Shown here piece by piece: positions 1 to 6,816 of a stretch of DNA of 15,201 nucleotides (positions within the stretch are counted from its first letter, which is position 1; each line of letters starts with the position of its first letter). Source of the DNA: MVYY01 sp035369865 (lineage in GTDB: Bacteria; Bacteroidota; Bacteroidia; Bacteroidales; Paludibacteraceae). Under the pieces are notes generated by a model. That model was not told the origin of the DNA, did no database searches, and saw only the letters and a program-made list of their open reading frames with translations. The stretch is from assembly GCA_035369865.1 (NCBI GenBank), contig DAOOVG010000056.1, forward strand, positions 1 through 15,201. Direction: 5' to 3'. The position numbers and the translations under genes were made by a program.

Positions 1-59
1 AAAAATATACCATAATTTATCCCTTTATGTTAGGAAACTTTGCGGATAATCATTATTTT

Positions 60-269
60 TTATAAAATACCTGTTACTTCATAACCTACATCTTCAACTG
101 CTTTTTTTAAAACTTCATCGCTGACTTCTTTTAATAAGCTAACTTTTGCAGTGTTTGAATTAAGGTCTACTTTTGCAGAAACGCCATCAATTGTATTCAA
201 GGCTTTTTCAACCCGAGATGCACAATGAGAACAACTCATTCCTTTGATTTTTAATAATTTCTCTGCCAT
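60..269 (-). CDS. Heavy-metal-associated (HMA) domain protein, CopZ-like
   Basis: A 69-residue protein made of one HMA fold. The metal-binding loop GMSCSHC lies at residues 10-16, with the two cysteines (C13, C16) that bind a soft metal in this family, usually Cu(I). The rest fits the ferredoxin-like pattern of about 70 residues, ending in the usual DVGYEV segment. Proteins of this kind are cytoplasmic metallochaperones that hand metal to P-type ATPases, or are detached N-terminal domains of such ATPases. No ATPase or metal regulator lies within the window, so the partner is unknown. Only a weak purine-rich stretch precedes the ATG. The metal cannot be told from sequence, and a mercury-type (MerP) role is less likely because there is no signal peptide. 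Confidence 0.9.
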   Translation of the reverse strand: MAEKLLKIKGMSCSHCASRVEKALNTIDGVSAKVDLNSNTAKVSLLKEVSDEVLKKAVEDVGYEVTGIL

Positions 270-435
270 GATTATTCTTTTAAAATTTTTTACTTGTTTA
301 TAAATGATTTTTGAGTCTACTTTTAAACGTCTGTTTTACTAATTTTTTTAAAATTCATTCTTGATATTCAACATTTTACAAGTTAAAAAATCATTAAATT
401 GATTTTATTTTTTAATTTTTCAAGATATAGAACAA

Positions 436-1377
436 TTAGATGTTTGCAGCTAACCATTTTTTCATTTCTTCTATTGTTTTTCCACGTCGACGTGCATAAT
501 CCTTTAATTGTTGATCATCAATTTTGCCTACATTAAAATATTTTGATTGTGGATTAGCAAAGTACAATCCTGCTACTGACGGCGGTGGATACATAGCTCC
601 ATTTTCCGTTATTCTTATCCCAATTGTATTTAATTGGAGTAAGGGTTCCAGGTCAAAAATGATAGATTGATCTGGTAAAGAAGGATAACCAATAGCGGGA
701 CGAATACCTTGATATTTGTTTTTCAAAATATTTTCTATTTCCAGTAGTTCATCAGACGCATAATTCCAAATTTTTGTTCGAACCTGATAATGTAGCCATT
801 CAGCAGTAGCTTCTGCCAAACGATCTGCTAAAGTTTTCACCATCATGGAACTGTAAATATCTTTTTTATTTTCAAAATGCTGAATCAATTTTTCTGTTCC
901 TTGCACTACTGTAGCAAAGGTACCAATATAATCATTTTCAACATTCAAAAAATCAGATAAAGCATAGCAAAAACCATCTGTGGAAGGATGCTGCTGACGA
1001 AGTGTAGGAATGATGAATTCTTTATTTTCATATAAAATATGAATATCTTCTTCTTGAGCAAAGGCAGAAAATAAGCCTACTGCAGCATTAATCTGAACAG
1101 ATTTTTCTACAGAAAACTGTTGAAGCATATTTTGGGCATCCTGAAAAAGTTTTAATGCTTCCTCTGCTTTATCACGAGTTGAACCGGAAAAATTCTGTAA
1201 CCACGATTGCTTACAGGAAACACAAGAAGAAACTTTTTCAATTCCTTCAAATTTTCCAGGAATTCGCCACGCGCGAAAGAAAAAACTCCAATGAATAAAA
1301 GGTACTATTTCTCGTAAATCAATATCAAAAAATTGACTTAATCCTGGTTGTTTTGGCGGTATGGATTGATAATTCAT
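436..1377 (-). CDS. Stand-alone methionine synthase activation domain (MetH C-terminal domain)
   Basis: A protein of 313 residues that corresponds over nearly its whole length to the C-terminal AdoMet-binding reactivation domain of cobalamin-dependent methionine synthase. Clear landmarks are the helix MMVKTLADRLAEATAEWLH (about residues 178-196), the AdoMet loop RPAIGYPSLPD (226-236), MYPPPSVAGLYFANPQSKYF (262-281) and a C-terminal YARRRGKTIEEMKKWLA. The domain holds AdoMet for reductive methylation of inactive cob(II)alamin. The homocysteine, folate and B12 domains are absent, and the 150 bp upstream are non-coding, so this is a separate gene rather than the tail of a local metH. A segment with CVSC (C52, C55) follows the GKF motif where E. 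coli MetH is shorter. The ATG at 1377 is preferred; an in-frame TTG at 1389 would add four residues. The partner subunits must be encoded elsewhere. Confidence 0.88.
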   Translation of the reverse strand: MNYQSIPPKQPGLSQFFDIDLREIVPFIHWSFFFRAWRIPGKFEGIEKVSSCVSCKQSWLQNFSGSTRDKAEEALKLFQDAQNMLQQFSVEKSVQINAAVGLFSAFAQEEDIHILYENKEFIIPTLRQQHPSTDGFCYALSDFLNVENDYIGTFATVVQGTEKLIQHFENKKDIYSSMMVKTLADRLAEATAEWLHYQVRTKIWNYASDELLEIENILKNKYQGIRPAIGYPSLPDQSIIFDLEPLLQLNTIGIRITENGAMYPPPSVAGLYFANPQSKYFNVGKIDDQQLKDYARRRGKTIEEMKKWLAANI

Positions 1378-1532
1378 TTCTTTTCTCAAAATAAATTTTG
1401 AATTAAGAGGAAGCAGTACCTATTTGTTGAAGAAACGTTGAAAATTATATTTTAGATATTTATAGAAATTTAAGCAGTCTTTTTATCTAAAAGTAATCAA
1501 AAGTAAAAGTTAAAAATGAAAAGAAAAACTTT

Positions 1533-2165
1533 TTATTTTAAGGAATTTATGAAATAACGATGCTTGTATCTTAAAAAAGGTAAACTTTCTGAATTTTTTT
1601 TCAACGATTGATCAAAGTGCGGCAATGTACCCGTGAAGTTTCCTTTTAGTTCAAAGTTATCGTCTGTTTTAAAATTGCAACTAATAGTATAGATAGTATC
1701 TTGACTACTAACATTCATGGTCCCTTCAGTAATTAATTTTTCAACAGGATTCAGCAAATAAATGTCTAAATAAGTAATGGTTGCTCCAACTGTGTAAATG
1801 AGGCTATCTATTGACAAATGTTCACCAGGAGAAATGGTAAAAGATTCTCCACTTTTATCAATAGTATAAATACCATCAGGCAACAAAGTATCGGTTGGTG
1901 TTACAAAAACATCTTCCAGATACAAATATTGACCAGTTCCAATTAAATAATTGTTTTCATTAATTCCCAATCCATTGGTAAACAACGAAATAGATAATAC
2001 GTTATTCTCATTCCCATATTCAATATAATAATCGCCGTAAAATACTGCATAGCCCCACGTATATTGAGGATTTTTCTCATATAGGTAAGGTTCTTTTGGT
2101 TCATTATTGGTACAAGAAATGAATAAAGAAAATAAAAGAATAGTGAAATAAAAAATTTTTCTCAT
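1533..2165 (-). CDS. Lipoprotein of unknown function
   Basis: A predicted lipoprotein of 210 residues. From the ATG at 2165 the N-terminus reads MRKIFYFTILLFSLFISC: two basic residues, a hydrophobic core and a lipobox-like LFIS-C with the lipidated cysteine at residue 18, then TNNEPKEP, a flexible linker typical of Bacteroidota lipoproteins. An in-frame TTG at 2183 would add MPIKID ahead of the signal and is unlikely. The mature part is rich in Tyr, Thr, Gly and alternating hydrophobic residues, which suggests a beta-rich fold; a late segment (NFELKGNFTGTLP) resembles the strand-turn-strand ends seen in many Bacteroidales surface lipoproteins. I recognise no family. It has no close operon partner: 155 bp separate it from the MetH-domain gene downstream and more than 500 bp of gene-poor DNA lie upstream. 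Confidence 0.75.
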   Translation of the reverse strand: MRKIFYFTILLFSLFISCTNNEPKEPYLYEKNPQYTWGYAVFYGDYYIEYGNENNVLSISLFTNGLGINENNYLIGTGQYLYLEDVFVTPTDTLLPDGIYTIDKSGESFTISPGEHLSIDSLIYTVGATITYLDIYLLNPVEKLITEGTMNVSSQDTIYTISCNFKTDDNFELKGNFTGTLPHFDQSLKKNSESLPFLRYKHRYFINSLK

Positions 2166-2183
2166 ATCTATTTTTATTGGCAA

Positions 2184-2667
2184 AAAATAAAAGTTTCATA
2201 TTTTGGAAAGCACTGAAAAAAGTAGCACGTCCCATAATATATCACTAAAAATGAGCACATTAGCTATATAATTATAAAAATAGAAAAAATATGCTACCAG
2301 ACAAAGTTAGAAAAAAGATTTCTGAAATTGAAACAGATTTCAATGAAAATGAATTAAAAAAATGAACTGTATCCAAACTCTATCATTTTTTTTACCTCAA
2401 AAATGTTTATTTTTAATTGTTTCGGCGATTTCGCTTCGCTTCAATTGTTTTGATACCAATCAAAATTTTCTTATAAACATCCTTTTTCCTTCGCACCTTG
2501 TCTCATTAACTCAAAGCTCCAAGTTCCTGACTATCAACTAAATTTTCATCCCTTGTGACTCGTAACTTGCAAACTTTAAACTCCTTTTAAAATTATTCTT
2601 TACACATTTTTTTGAGATGCTATCTTTATCTCTTTTTATAAGAACAATAAAAATAGAAAGGAATAAA
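2184..2667. other. Gene-poor region with degenerate short repeats
   Basis: No convincing gene is seen between the lipoprotein and the rplT terminator. A 24-codon reading frame at 2291-2365 (begins MLPDKVRKK) has no good ribosome-binding site. The stretch holds an inverted repeat ATGTTTAT (2403-2410) with ATAAACAT (2473-2480), enclosing the direct repeat AATTGTTT (2415-2422, 2443-2450) and a small hairpin TTTTGAT-ACCA-ATCAAAA (2448-2465). At 2555-2584 there are four quasi-tandem units: GTGACTC, GTAACTT, GCAAACTT, TAAACTCC. The function is unknown. Confidence 0.5.
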
Positions 2668-2668
2668 G

Positions 2669-2714
2669 AAATAAATAAAAAACACCTCAAAAGTTTTTTA
2701 TAATTTTGAGGTGT
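2669..2714 (-). terminator. Rho-independent terminator of infC-rpmI-rplT
   Basis: A perfect 11-bp inverted repeat, ACACCTCAAAA (2682-2692) and TTTTGAGGTGT (2704-2714), with an 11-nt loop. Read on the minus strand it is followed directly by a T-rich run (2681 downwards) and lies 44-76 nt after the rplT stop codon. Confidence 0.85.
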
Positions 2715-2757
2715 AACTTATGAAAAAGACTATTATTTTTACCTTTGTAGAAATTAA

Positions 2758-3108
2758 TCAAGCATTTTTTGCTTTTTCAACAATTGCCTTAAAAGCTTCG
2801 GGGTGATTCATAGCTAAATCAGCCAAAACTTTTCTATTTATTTCGATATTGGCTTTATGCAAGGCACCCATCAATTTTGAATAAGACATACCCTCAAGAC
2901 GAGCTGCGGCATTAATACGTTGAATCCATAACGCACGAAAATTCCGTTTTTTGGTTTTACGATCGCGATAAGCATATTGCAAGCCTTTTTCCCATGTGTT
3001 TTTGGCTACTGTCCAAACATTTTTCCTGCTTAAAAAATAACCTTTCGTCAGGTTTAAAATTCTTTTTCTTCTTTTACGTGAAGCTACGTGATTTACCGAT
3101 CTTGGCAT
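2758..3108 (-). CDS. rplT: 50S ribosomal protein L20
   Basis: A protein of 116 residues, the normal L20 length. It begins MPRSVNHVASRKRRKRIL, the basic N-terminal tail that threads into 23S rRNA, and continues with the conserved GYFLSRKN, AYRDRKTKKRNFRALWIQRINAAAR and GMSYSKLM segments and a C-terminal helical domain (NRKVLADLAMNHPEAF). L20 binds early in 50S assembly. In several bacteria it represses its own operon by binding the mRNA leader; no leader fold of that type can be established here by eye. It is the last gene of infC-rpmI-rplT, 90 bp after rpmI, and is followed by a strong terminator. Confidence 0.97.
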   Translation of the reverse strand: MPRSVNHVASRKRRKRILNLTKGYFLSRKNVWTVAKNTWEKGLQYAYRDRKTKKRNFRALWIQRINAAARLEGMSYSKLMGALHKANIEINRKVLADLAMNHPEAFKAIVEKAKNA

Positions 3109-3198
3109 AATAATTAAATTTACGAATGTTAGCGTCGGATGTTAATACGAACTTTAAGCTAATGCATTCAATTAATAATTAAATTTAAAATAAATTTT

Positions 3199-3396
3199 TT
3201 ATTTTAACCCCAGCAACATTTTTACACTTTTCAGATTTGTTTTATCCACAAGTGCTGAATGAGTTAAATTGCGTTTTTGTTTCTTTGTTTTTTTTCTTAA
3301 AAGATGGCTTTTAAAAGCATGTCTTCTTTTTATTTTTCCACTTCCTGTAATGGAAAATCTTTTCTTTGCACCAGAATTAGTTTTTGTCTTTGACAT
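3199..3396 (-). CDS. rpmI: 50S ribosomal protein L35
   Basis: A highly basic protein of 65 residues with the L35 signature KTNSGAKKRFSITGSGKIKRRHAFKSH at residues 5-31, followed by LLRKKTKKQKRNL and a short hydrophobic end (LLGLK). It lies between infC (22 nt upstream) and rplT, the usual gene order, so the three genes are very likely co-transcribed. Length and sequence are ordinary for the family. Confidence 0.96.
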   Translation of the reverse strand: MSKTKTNSGAKKRFSITGSGKIKRRHAFKSHLLRKKTKKQKRNLTHSALVDKTNLKSVKMLLGLK

Positions 3397-3418
3397 TTTT
3401 AAAAAAATTTATATCTAT

Positions 3419-3976
3419 TTATTTCGTTTTTTTAGGTGATAGTACAATGGTCATTCTTTTCCCCTCCAGCTCAGGTAAATGCTCAACTTTGGCATAATCT
3501 TCCAAATCATTAGCAAAACGTAATAACAAAACTTCTCCCTGTTCCTTAAAAAGGATCGAACGTCCTTTAAAAAACACATACGCTTTTACTTTACAACCGT
3601 CCTTTAAAAATTCTTGCGCATGCTTTAATTTAAAATTATAATCATGATCATCAGTCTGCGGCCCAAAACGAATTTCTTTTACAATAACTCTTGCCGTCTT
3701 GGCTTTTTGTTCTTTTTCCCGCTTTTTTAATTGATAAAGAAATTTCTGATAATCAATAATTTTACAAACAGGTGGATCTGCTTTTGGCGATATTTCAACC
3801 AAATCTAAATTTTGCTCATCTGCAATTTTTAAAGCTTCTTCAATAGAATAAATCCCCTGCTGGACATTATCGCCCACCAAACGCACTTGGGTTACTCCTT
3901 TAATTTCTTCATTTATACGATGAGGATACTCACCTGCTTCCCTACTTTTATGCCGAAGAGTTATTTGTTTAGCTAT
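3419..3976 (-). CDS. infC: Translation initiation factor IF-3, probable AUA start
   Basis: IF3 binds the 30S subunit, checks the start codon and initiator tRNA, and prevents early joining of subunits. The frame gives 185 residues: an N-terminal domain with HRINEEIKG and RLVGDN, a lysine-rich linker (YQKFLYQLKKREKEQKAK), and the C-terminal domain with VKEIRFGPQTDDHDYNFKLKHA and a KRMTIVLSPKK end. The frame is open back to a TGA at 3991-3989. Between that stop and the conserved RINEEI there is no ATG, GTG or TTG. The only plausible start is ATA at 3976-3974, placed 7 nt after GAGGAGG (3990-3984), giving MAKQITLRHK. A GTG at 3886 would remove 30 residues, including RINEEI, and has no ribosome-binding site. 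E. coli infC uses AUU and is controlled by IF3 through that rare codon; the same logic may hold here. thrS, often upstream, is absent. Confidence 0.93.
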   Translation of the reverse strand: MAKQITLRHKSREAGEYPHRINEEIKGVTQVRLVGDNVQQGIYSIEEALKIADEQNLDLVEISPKADPPVCKIIDYQKFLYQLKKREKEQKAKTARVIVKEIRFGPQTDDHDYNFKLKHAQEFLKDGCKVKAYVFFKGRSILFKEQGEVLLLRFANDLEDYAKVEHLPELEGKRMTIVLSPKKTK

Positions 3977-3983
3977 ATTTAGT

Positions 3984-3990
3984 CCTCCTC
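3984..3990 (-). promoter_or_regulatory. Strong Shine-Dalgarno sequence of infC
   Basis: GAGGAGG on the minus strand overlaps the in-frame TGA and sits 7 nt before the ATA at 3976-3974. Most genes in this window lack such a sequence, so it helps fix the non-canonical start. Confidence 0.8.
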
Positions 3991-4035
3991 AATTTTAAAA
4001 TTTAAACAAATCGATTTTTTTGAATTTTAAGTTTG

Positions 4036-4043
4036 CAAATATA
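4036..4043 (-). promoter_or_regulatory. Candidate -7 element for the infC operon
   Basis: TATATTTG on the minus strand matches the Bacteroidota -7 consensus TANNTTTG, about 60 nt before the infC start. No clear -33 TTTG is found at the standard distance, so this is a half-match only. Confidence 0.4.
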
Positions 4044-4214
4044 GAATTTTTTTTTCAATTCTCTATGTTTTTTTAAAGAATTTATTTACACTGACTAATT
4101 TTTCGGCTTAAAAATAAGAATATTCATTAATTTTATTTGGAGACCATCTGTTTAACAATATAAAAAATACTGTTTTTCTGGATTAAATGCAATAAAAATA
4201 TAAATTTAAGTACG

Positions 4215-4246
4215 TTTGTACAACGTAAAATTTTTATCTACCTTTG
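4215..4246 (+). promoter_or_regulatory. Promoter of the rplY operon (Bacteroidota type)
   Basis: TTTG at 4215-4218 and TACCTTTG at 4239-4246 are separated by 20 nt, an exact match to the -33/-7 pattern of the Bacteroidota primary sigma factor. The start site should lie near 4252, giving a leader of about 80 nt before rplY. Confidence 0.72.
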
Positions 4247-4331
4247 CAAAAAGAAAGTGTGATGGGAAAATTAAGCAATCTAATCACTACTAAAATTAGC
4301 TTAAATTTTGAGTAACACATAATTATAAAAA

Positions 4332-4904
4332 ATGAAAACATTTAATTTAAAAGGAACAAAAAGAACAGAATTAGGGAAAAAAGCAAGTAAAACTGTTAGA
4401 AAAGTTGATGAAGTCCCTTGTGTCTTATATGGTGGGAAAGAAAATGTATTTTTTACTGTTCCCAATAAGGAAATTCAAAAGTTGATCTATTCGCCAGACG
4501 TCTTTGTTGTTAATTTGGATATTGATGGACAAAAATTTACTTCTATTATTCAGGAAATTCAATTTCATCCTGTTACTGATGCAGTATTGCATATGGATTT
4601 TCTTGAAATAAACGAAAAGAAACCTGTAGTAGTTGAACTGCCAGTAAAATTGGAAGGACTTGCCGAAGGAGTGAAAGCTGGCGGTAAACTCAGTCTTGAA
4701 CTTCGTCACTTGAAAGTAAAAGGAATTTATACGAAGCTGCCTGAAAATATTACTATTGATGTCACCTCACTGGGGCTGGGTAAATCTATTCAGATTGGTG
4801 CTCTTTCTTTCAAAGATTTTGAAATCTTAAATACCAAAACAGCTATTGTTGCTCAGGTGAAAACTACCCGCGCTGCTCGTGAAGCGGCAGTTCCTGGTAA
4901 ATAA
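4332..4904 (+). CDS. rplY: 50S ribosomal protein L25/general stress protein Ctc
   Basis: A protein of 190 residues, the long Ctc/TL5 form of L25. The N-terminal 5S rRNA-binding domain covers about residues 1-92 (LKGTKRTELGKKASKTVRK, VPCVLYGG, SIIQEIQFHPVTDAVLHMDFLEI). The C-terminal TL5 beta domain follows (KPVVVELPVKLEGLAEGVKAGGKLSLELRHLKVKG, then ENITIDVTSLGLGKSIQIG). It ends in an Ala/Arg-rich tail. L25 binds 5S rRNA in the central protuberance of the 50S subunit. It has its own promoter 85-115 nt upstream and is followed after 130 bp by pth, a common order in bacteria. Confidence 0.95.
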   Translation: MKTFNLKGTKRTELGKKASKTVRKVDEVPCVLYGGKENVFFTVPNKEIQKLIYSPDVFVVNLDIDGQKFTSIIQEIQFHPVTDAVLHMDFLEINEKKPVVVELPVKLEGLAEGVKAGGKLSLELRHLKVKGIYTKLPENITIDVTSLGLGKSIQIGALSFKDFEILNTKTAIVAQVKTTRAAREAAVPGK

Positions 4905-5034
4905 TAAAATATTTTACCGAAAGTTTAAGTATGTGATAAAATTTTCAATTGGAAATTATATAATTAGCATTTACTTAACTTTAATTTTTTTATTGATTTT
5001 TCAAAAAGTTACTTCAAAATAAATTTTTCAGGGA

Positions 5035-5616
5035 ATGAAGTACTTAATTGTAGGGTTAGGAAATATCGGACCTGAATATCAAAATACCCGCCACAACATA
5101 GGTTTTACAATATTGGACGCCTTTGCGAAAGCGTCCAATGTTTTTTTTACCGATAAACGATACGGAGCTGTCTGTGAAATAAAACTGAAAGGTCATACTT
5201 TGATTTTGCTGAAGCCCTCTACTTTTGTCAACCGAAGTGGACTTGCCGTAAGATACTGGATGGAAAAAGAAAAAATTGAGGTACCAAATTTATTGGTCAT
5301 TGTAGATGATATTTCCTTGCCCTTTGGCACACTTCGATTAAAGCCTAAAGGTGCTGATGCCGGTCACAATGGCTTAAAAAGCATTCAAGAAACATTAGGA
5401 CACAATCAATATGCTCGCCTGCGTGTTGGCATAGGAAATAATTACCCTCGTGGAAAACAAGTAGAATATGTGTTAGGACAGTGGACAGAAGAAGAAGCTA
5501 AAACACTACCAAAATTGGTAGAACAAGCCATTGAAATTATCAAAAGTTTTTGTCTTTCAGGAATTGAATCAACCATGTCGCAATTCAATAACAAACAGTT
5601 CCTGACACCATCATGA
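5035..5616 (+). CDS. pth: Peptidyl-tRNA hydrolase
   Basis: Pth frees tRNAs from peptidyl-tRNAs that drop off the ribosome. The 193-residue protein has all landmarks of the bacterial enzyme: GLGNIGPEYQNTRHNIGF (residues 7-24) with N10 and catalytic H20, LKPSTFVNRSG with N66, VIVDDISLPFGTLRLK with D91, and GADAGHNGLKSI with N112. These match N10, H20, N68, D93 and N114 of the E. coli enzyme. The start ATG directly follows CAGGGA. The stop overlaps the next start codon (ATGA), so pth and the S4 protein gene are very likely translationally coupled and lie downstream of rplY in the same transcription unit. Confidence 0.97.
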   Translation: MKYLIVGLGNIGPEYQNTRHNIGFTILDAFAKASNVFFTDKRYGAVCEIKLKGHTLILLKPSTFVNRSGLAVRYWMEKEKIEVPNLLVIVDDISLPFGTLRLKPKGADAGHNGLKSIQETLGHNQYARLRVGIGNNYPRGKQVEYVLGQWTEEEAKTLPKLVEQAIEIIKSFCLSGIESTMSQFNNKQFLTPS

Positions 5617-6041
5617 AATCCGAAATTCGCATTGATAAATGGCTCTGGGCAGTACGACTGTTCAAAACACGAACAATGGCAGCCGAAGCTTGCAAAAAAG
5701 GAAAGGTTCTGATTCAAAATGTGCCTGTGAAACCCTCGCATTTGGTTAAAGTAGGCGACGTAATCAACATCAAAAGAAATCCTGTTTTGTATTCTTATAA
5801 AATACTTAAACTGGCTGAAAATCGGATGAATGCCAAATTAGTTTCTGATTTTATGGCCGATGTCACGACACCAGATCAACGAGAGTTAATTGAACTTGGA
5901 AAAATTTCCAAAAAAATGGGTAGAAAACCGGGCAGCGGCAGACCTACCAAAAAAGAACGTCGTGAACTGGATAATTTTATTGAAGAACCTACTTTCTGGG
6001 ATGAAGAAGATTGGGACGAAGAGGAAAATGAGGAAAAATAG
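5613..6041 (+). CDS. S4-domain RNA-binding protein, Hsp15/HslR-like
   Basis: A protein of 142 residues. Its N-terminal half is an S4 domain: RIDKWLWAVRLFKTRTMAAEACKKGKVLIQNVPVKPSHLVKVGDVI (about residues 6-51), the alpha-L RNA-binding motif seen in Hsp15. E. coli Hsp15 binds 50S subunits that carry a stalled nascent chain with tRNA, and the 4-nt overlap with pth, which also acts on stalled peptidyl-tRNA, fits a similar ribosome-rescue role. The part GRKPGSGRPTKKERRELDNF (about 108-127) is basic, and the last 20 residues are strongly acidic with tryptophans (WDEEDWDEEE). The C-terminal tail differs from E. coli Hsp15, so the exact substrate is an inference. Confidence 0.9.
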   Translation: MKSEIRIDKWLWAVRLFKTRTMAAEACKKGKVLIQNVPVKPSHLVKVGDVINIKRNPVLYSYKILKLAENRMNAKLVSDFMADVTTPDQRELIELGKISKKMGRKPGSGRPTKKERRELDNFIEEPTFWDEEDWDEEENEEK

Positions 6042-6115
6042 AATTTAAATTTTCCTCTTAATTTGTTAGTACTTTTTAATTTATTCAGACTTCTCAATTG
6101 ATAAATAAATAAATT

Positions 6116-6661
6116 ATGTTTATTGCTCAACAATTGAAAAATGAAAATATCTGCGAATACTTGCTTTATATGTGGCAAATTGAAGATGTAATTCGTGCTT
6201 TTCATCTGGATATGGATGCCATCAACAGCCATATTATTGCTTCTTATCCAGCATCAGAAATTGATCGAAAAAAAATGTATGAATGGTACGAAAGTCTGAT
6301 TGACATGATGAGGCGAGAAAATGTCGAAGAAAAAGGGCATTTGCAATTGAACAAAAACATTATTATCGAGCTGAATGAATTTCATCAACAGTTGCTTACT
6401 TCTGGAAAAGATCATTTTTACAATGAAAAATTTTATTCCATTTTCCCCTATATCATCGAACTGCGAAAAAAATCTACTACCAATGTCAGTGACATCGAAT
6501 TGTGTTTTAACTTTCTGTATGGAATTATGATCTTGCGGTTACAAAAAGCAGAAATCACACCAGCCACGCAAGAAGCACAGGAAAAAATCAGTCAGTTTAT
6601 GAGCCTGTTGGCAAAAGATTATCGGCTTTATCAAGAAGGGGAATTAAAATTTGAAGAATAA
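6116..6661 (+). CDS. DUF4924-like protein of unknown function
   Basis: A protein of 181 residues with no signal peptide or membrane segment. It is mostly helical, beginning MFIAQQLKNENICEYLLYMWQIEDVIRAF, followed by a middle with EEKGHLQLNKNIIIELNEFHQQLL and an end with LCFNFLYGIMILRLQKAEI. I match it from memory to the DUF4924 family of Bacteroidota; no activity is known to me and no catalytic motif stands out. It starts 74 nt after the S4 protein gene, on the same strand as rplY-pth-S4 and 155 bp before rfbA. It may be the last gene of the translation operon; I see neither a good promoter nor a terminator between them. Confidence 0.75.
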   Translation: MFIAQQLKNENICEYLLYMWQIEDVIRAFHLDMDAINSHIIASYPASEIDRKKMYEWYESLIDMMRRENVEEKGHLQLNKNIIIELNEFHQQLLTSGKDHFYNEKFYSIFPYIIELRKKSTTNVSDIELCFNFLYGIMILRLQKAEITPATQEAQEKISQFMSLLAKDYRLYQEGELKFEE

Positions 6662-6816
6662 ATAACAACTTTTCACTGCCTTTTTTCACAATTTATTTAT
6701 AATTTTGAATGATTCATTTTCTACTTATTTTAAAATAAAAAACCATTTATTTATTTTGAAAGTTGACAAAATAATTTTATAACTCTAATAAATTCATTTT
6801 TAATAATTTATATACT

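Larger units (their letters stand above)
3977..4331. other. Divergent intergenic region between infC and rplY
   Basis: A 355-bp region of very AT-rich DNA between two divergent translation operons. It holds the infC leader with its Shine-Dalgarno sequence and -7 box on the minus strand, and on the plus strand the rplY promoter and an 85-nt rplY leader. The middle part, about 4060-4200, shows nothing I can assign. Confidence 0.6.

Noticed and set aside
2302..2309. TAACTTTG on the minus strand as a -7 box for the lipoprotein gene
   Set aside because: No -33 box is found at the right distance, and the match is expected by chance in AT-rich DNA.
2291..2365. 24-codon reading frame on the plus strand (MLPDKVRKK start)
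   Set aside because: It is very short, has no ribosome-binding site or promoter, matches no family I know and lies in a gene-poor stretch.
4425..4709. 94-codon frame on the minus strand inside rplY
   Set aside because: It is the shadow of a clear L25 gene, with low-complexity Phe/Asn-rich translation.
5876..6232. 118-codon minus-strand frame over the S4 gene end
   Set aside because: Its serine-rich run is the antisense of the acidic tail of the S4 protein.
6700..6707. TAATTTTG as a -7 box for rfbA
   Set aside because: No TTTG or TTG lies 19-21 nt upstream; it is mentioned under rfbA only.
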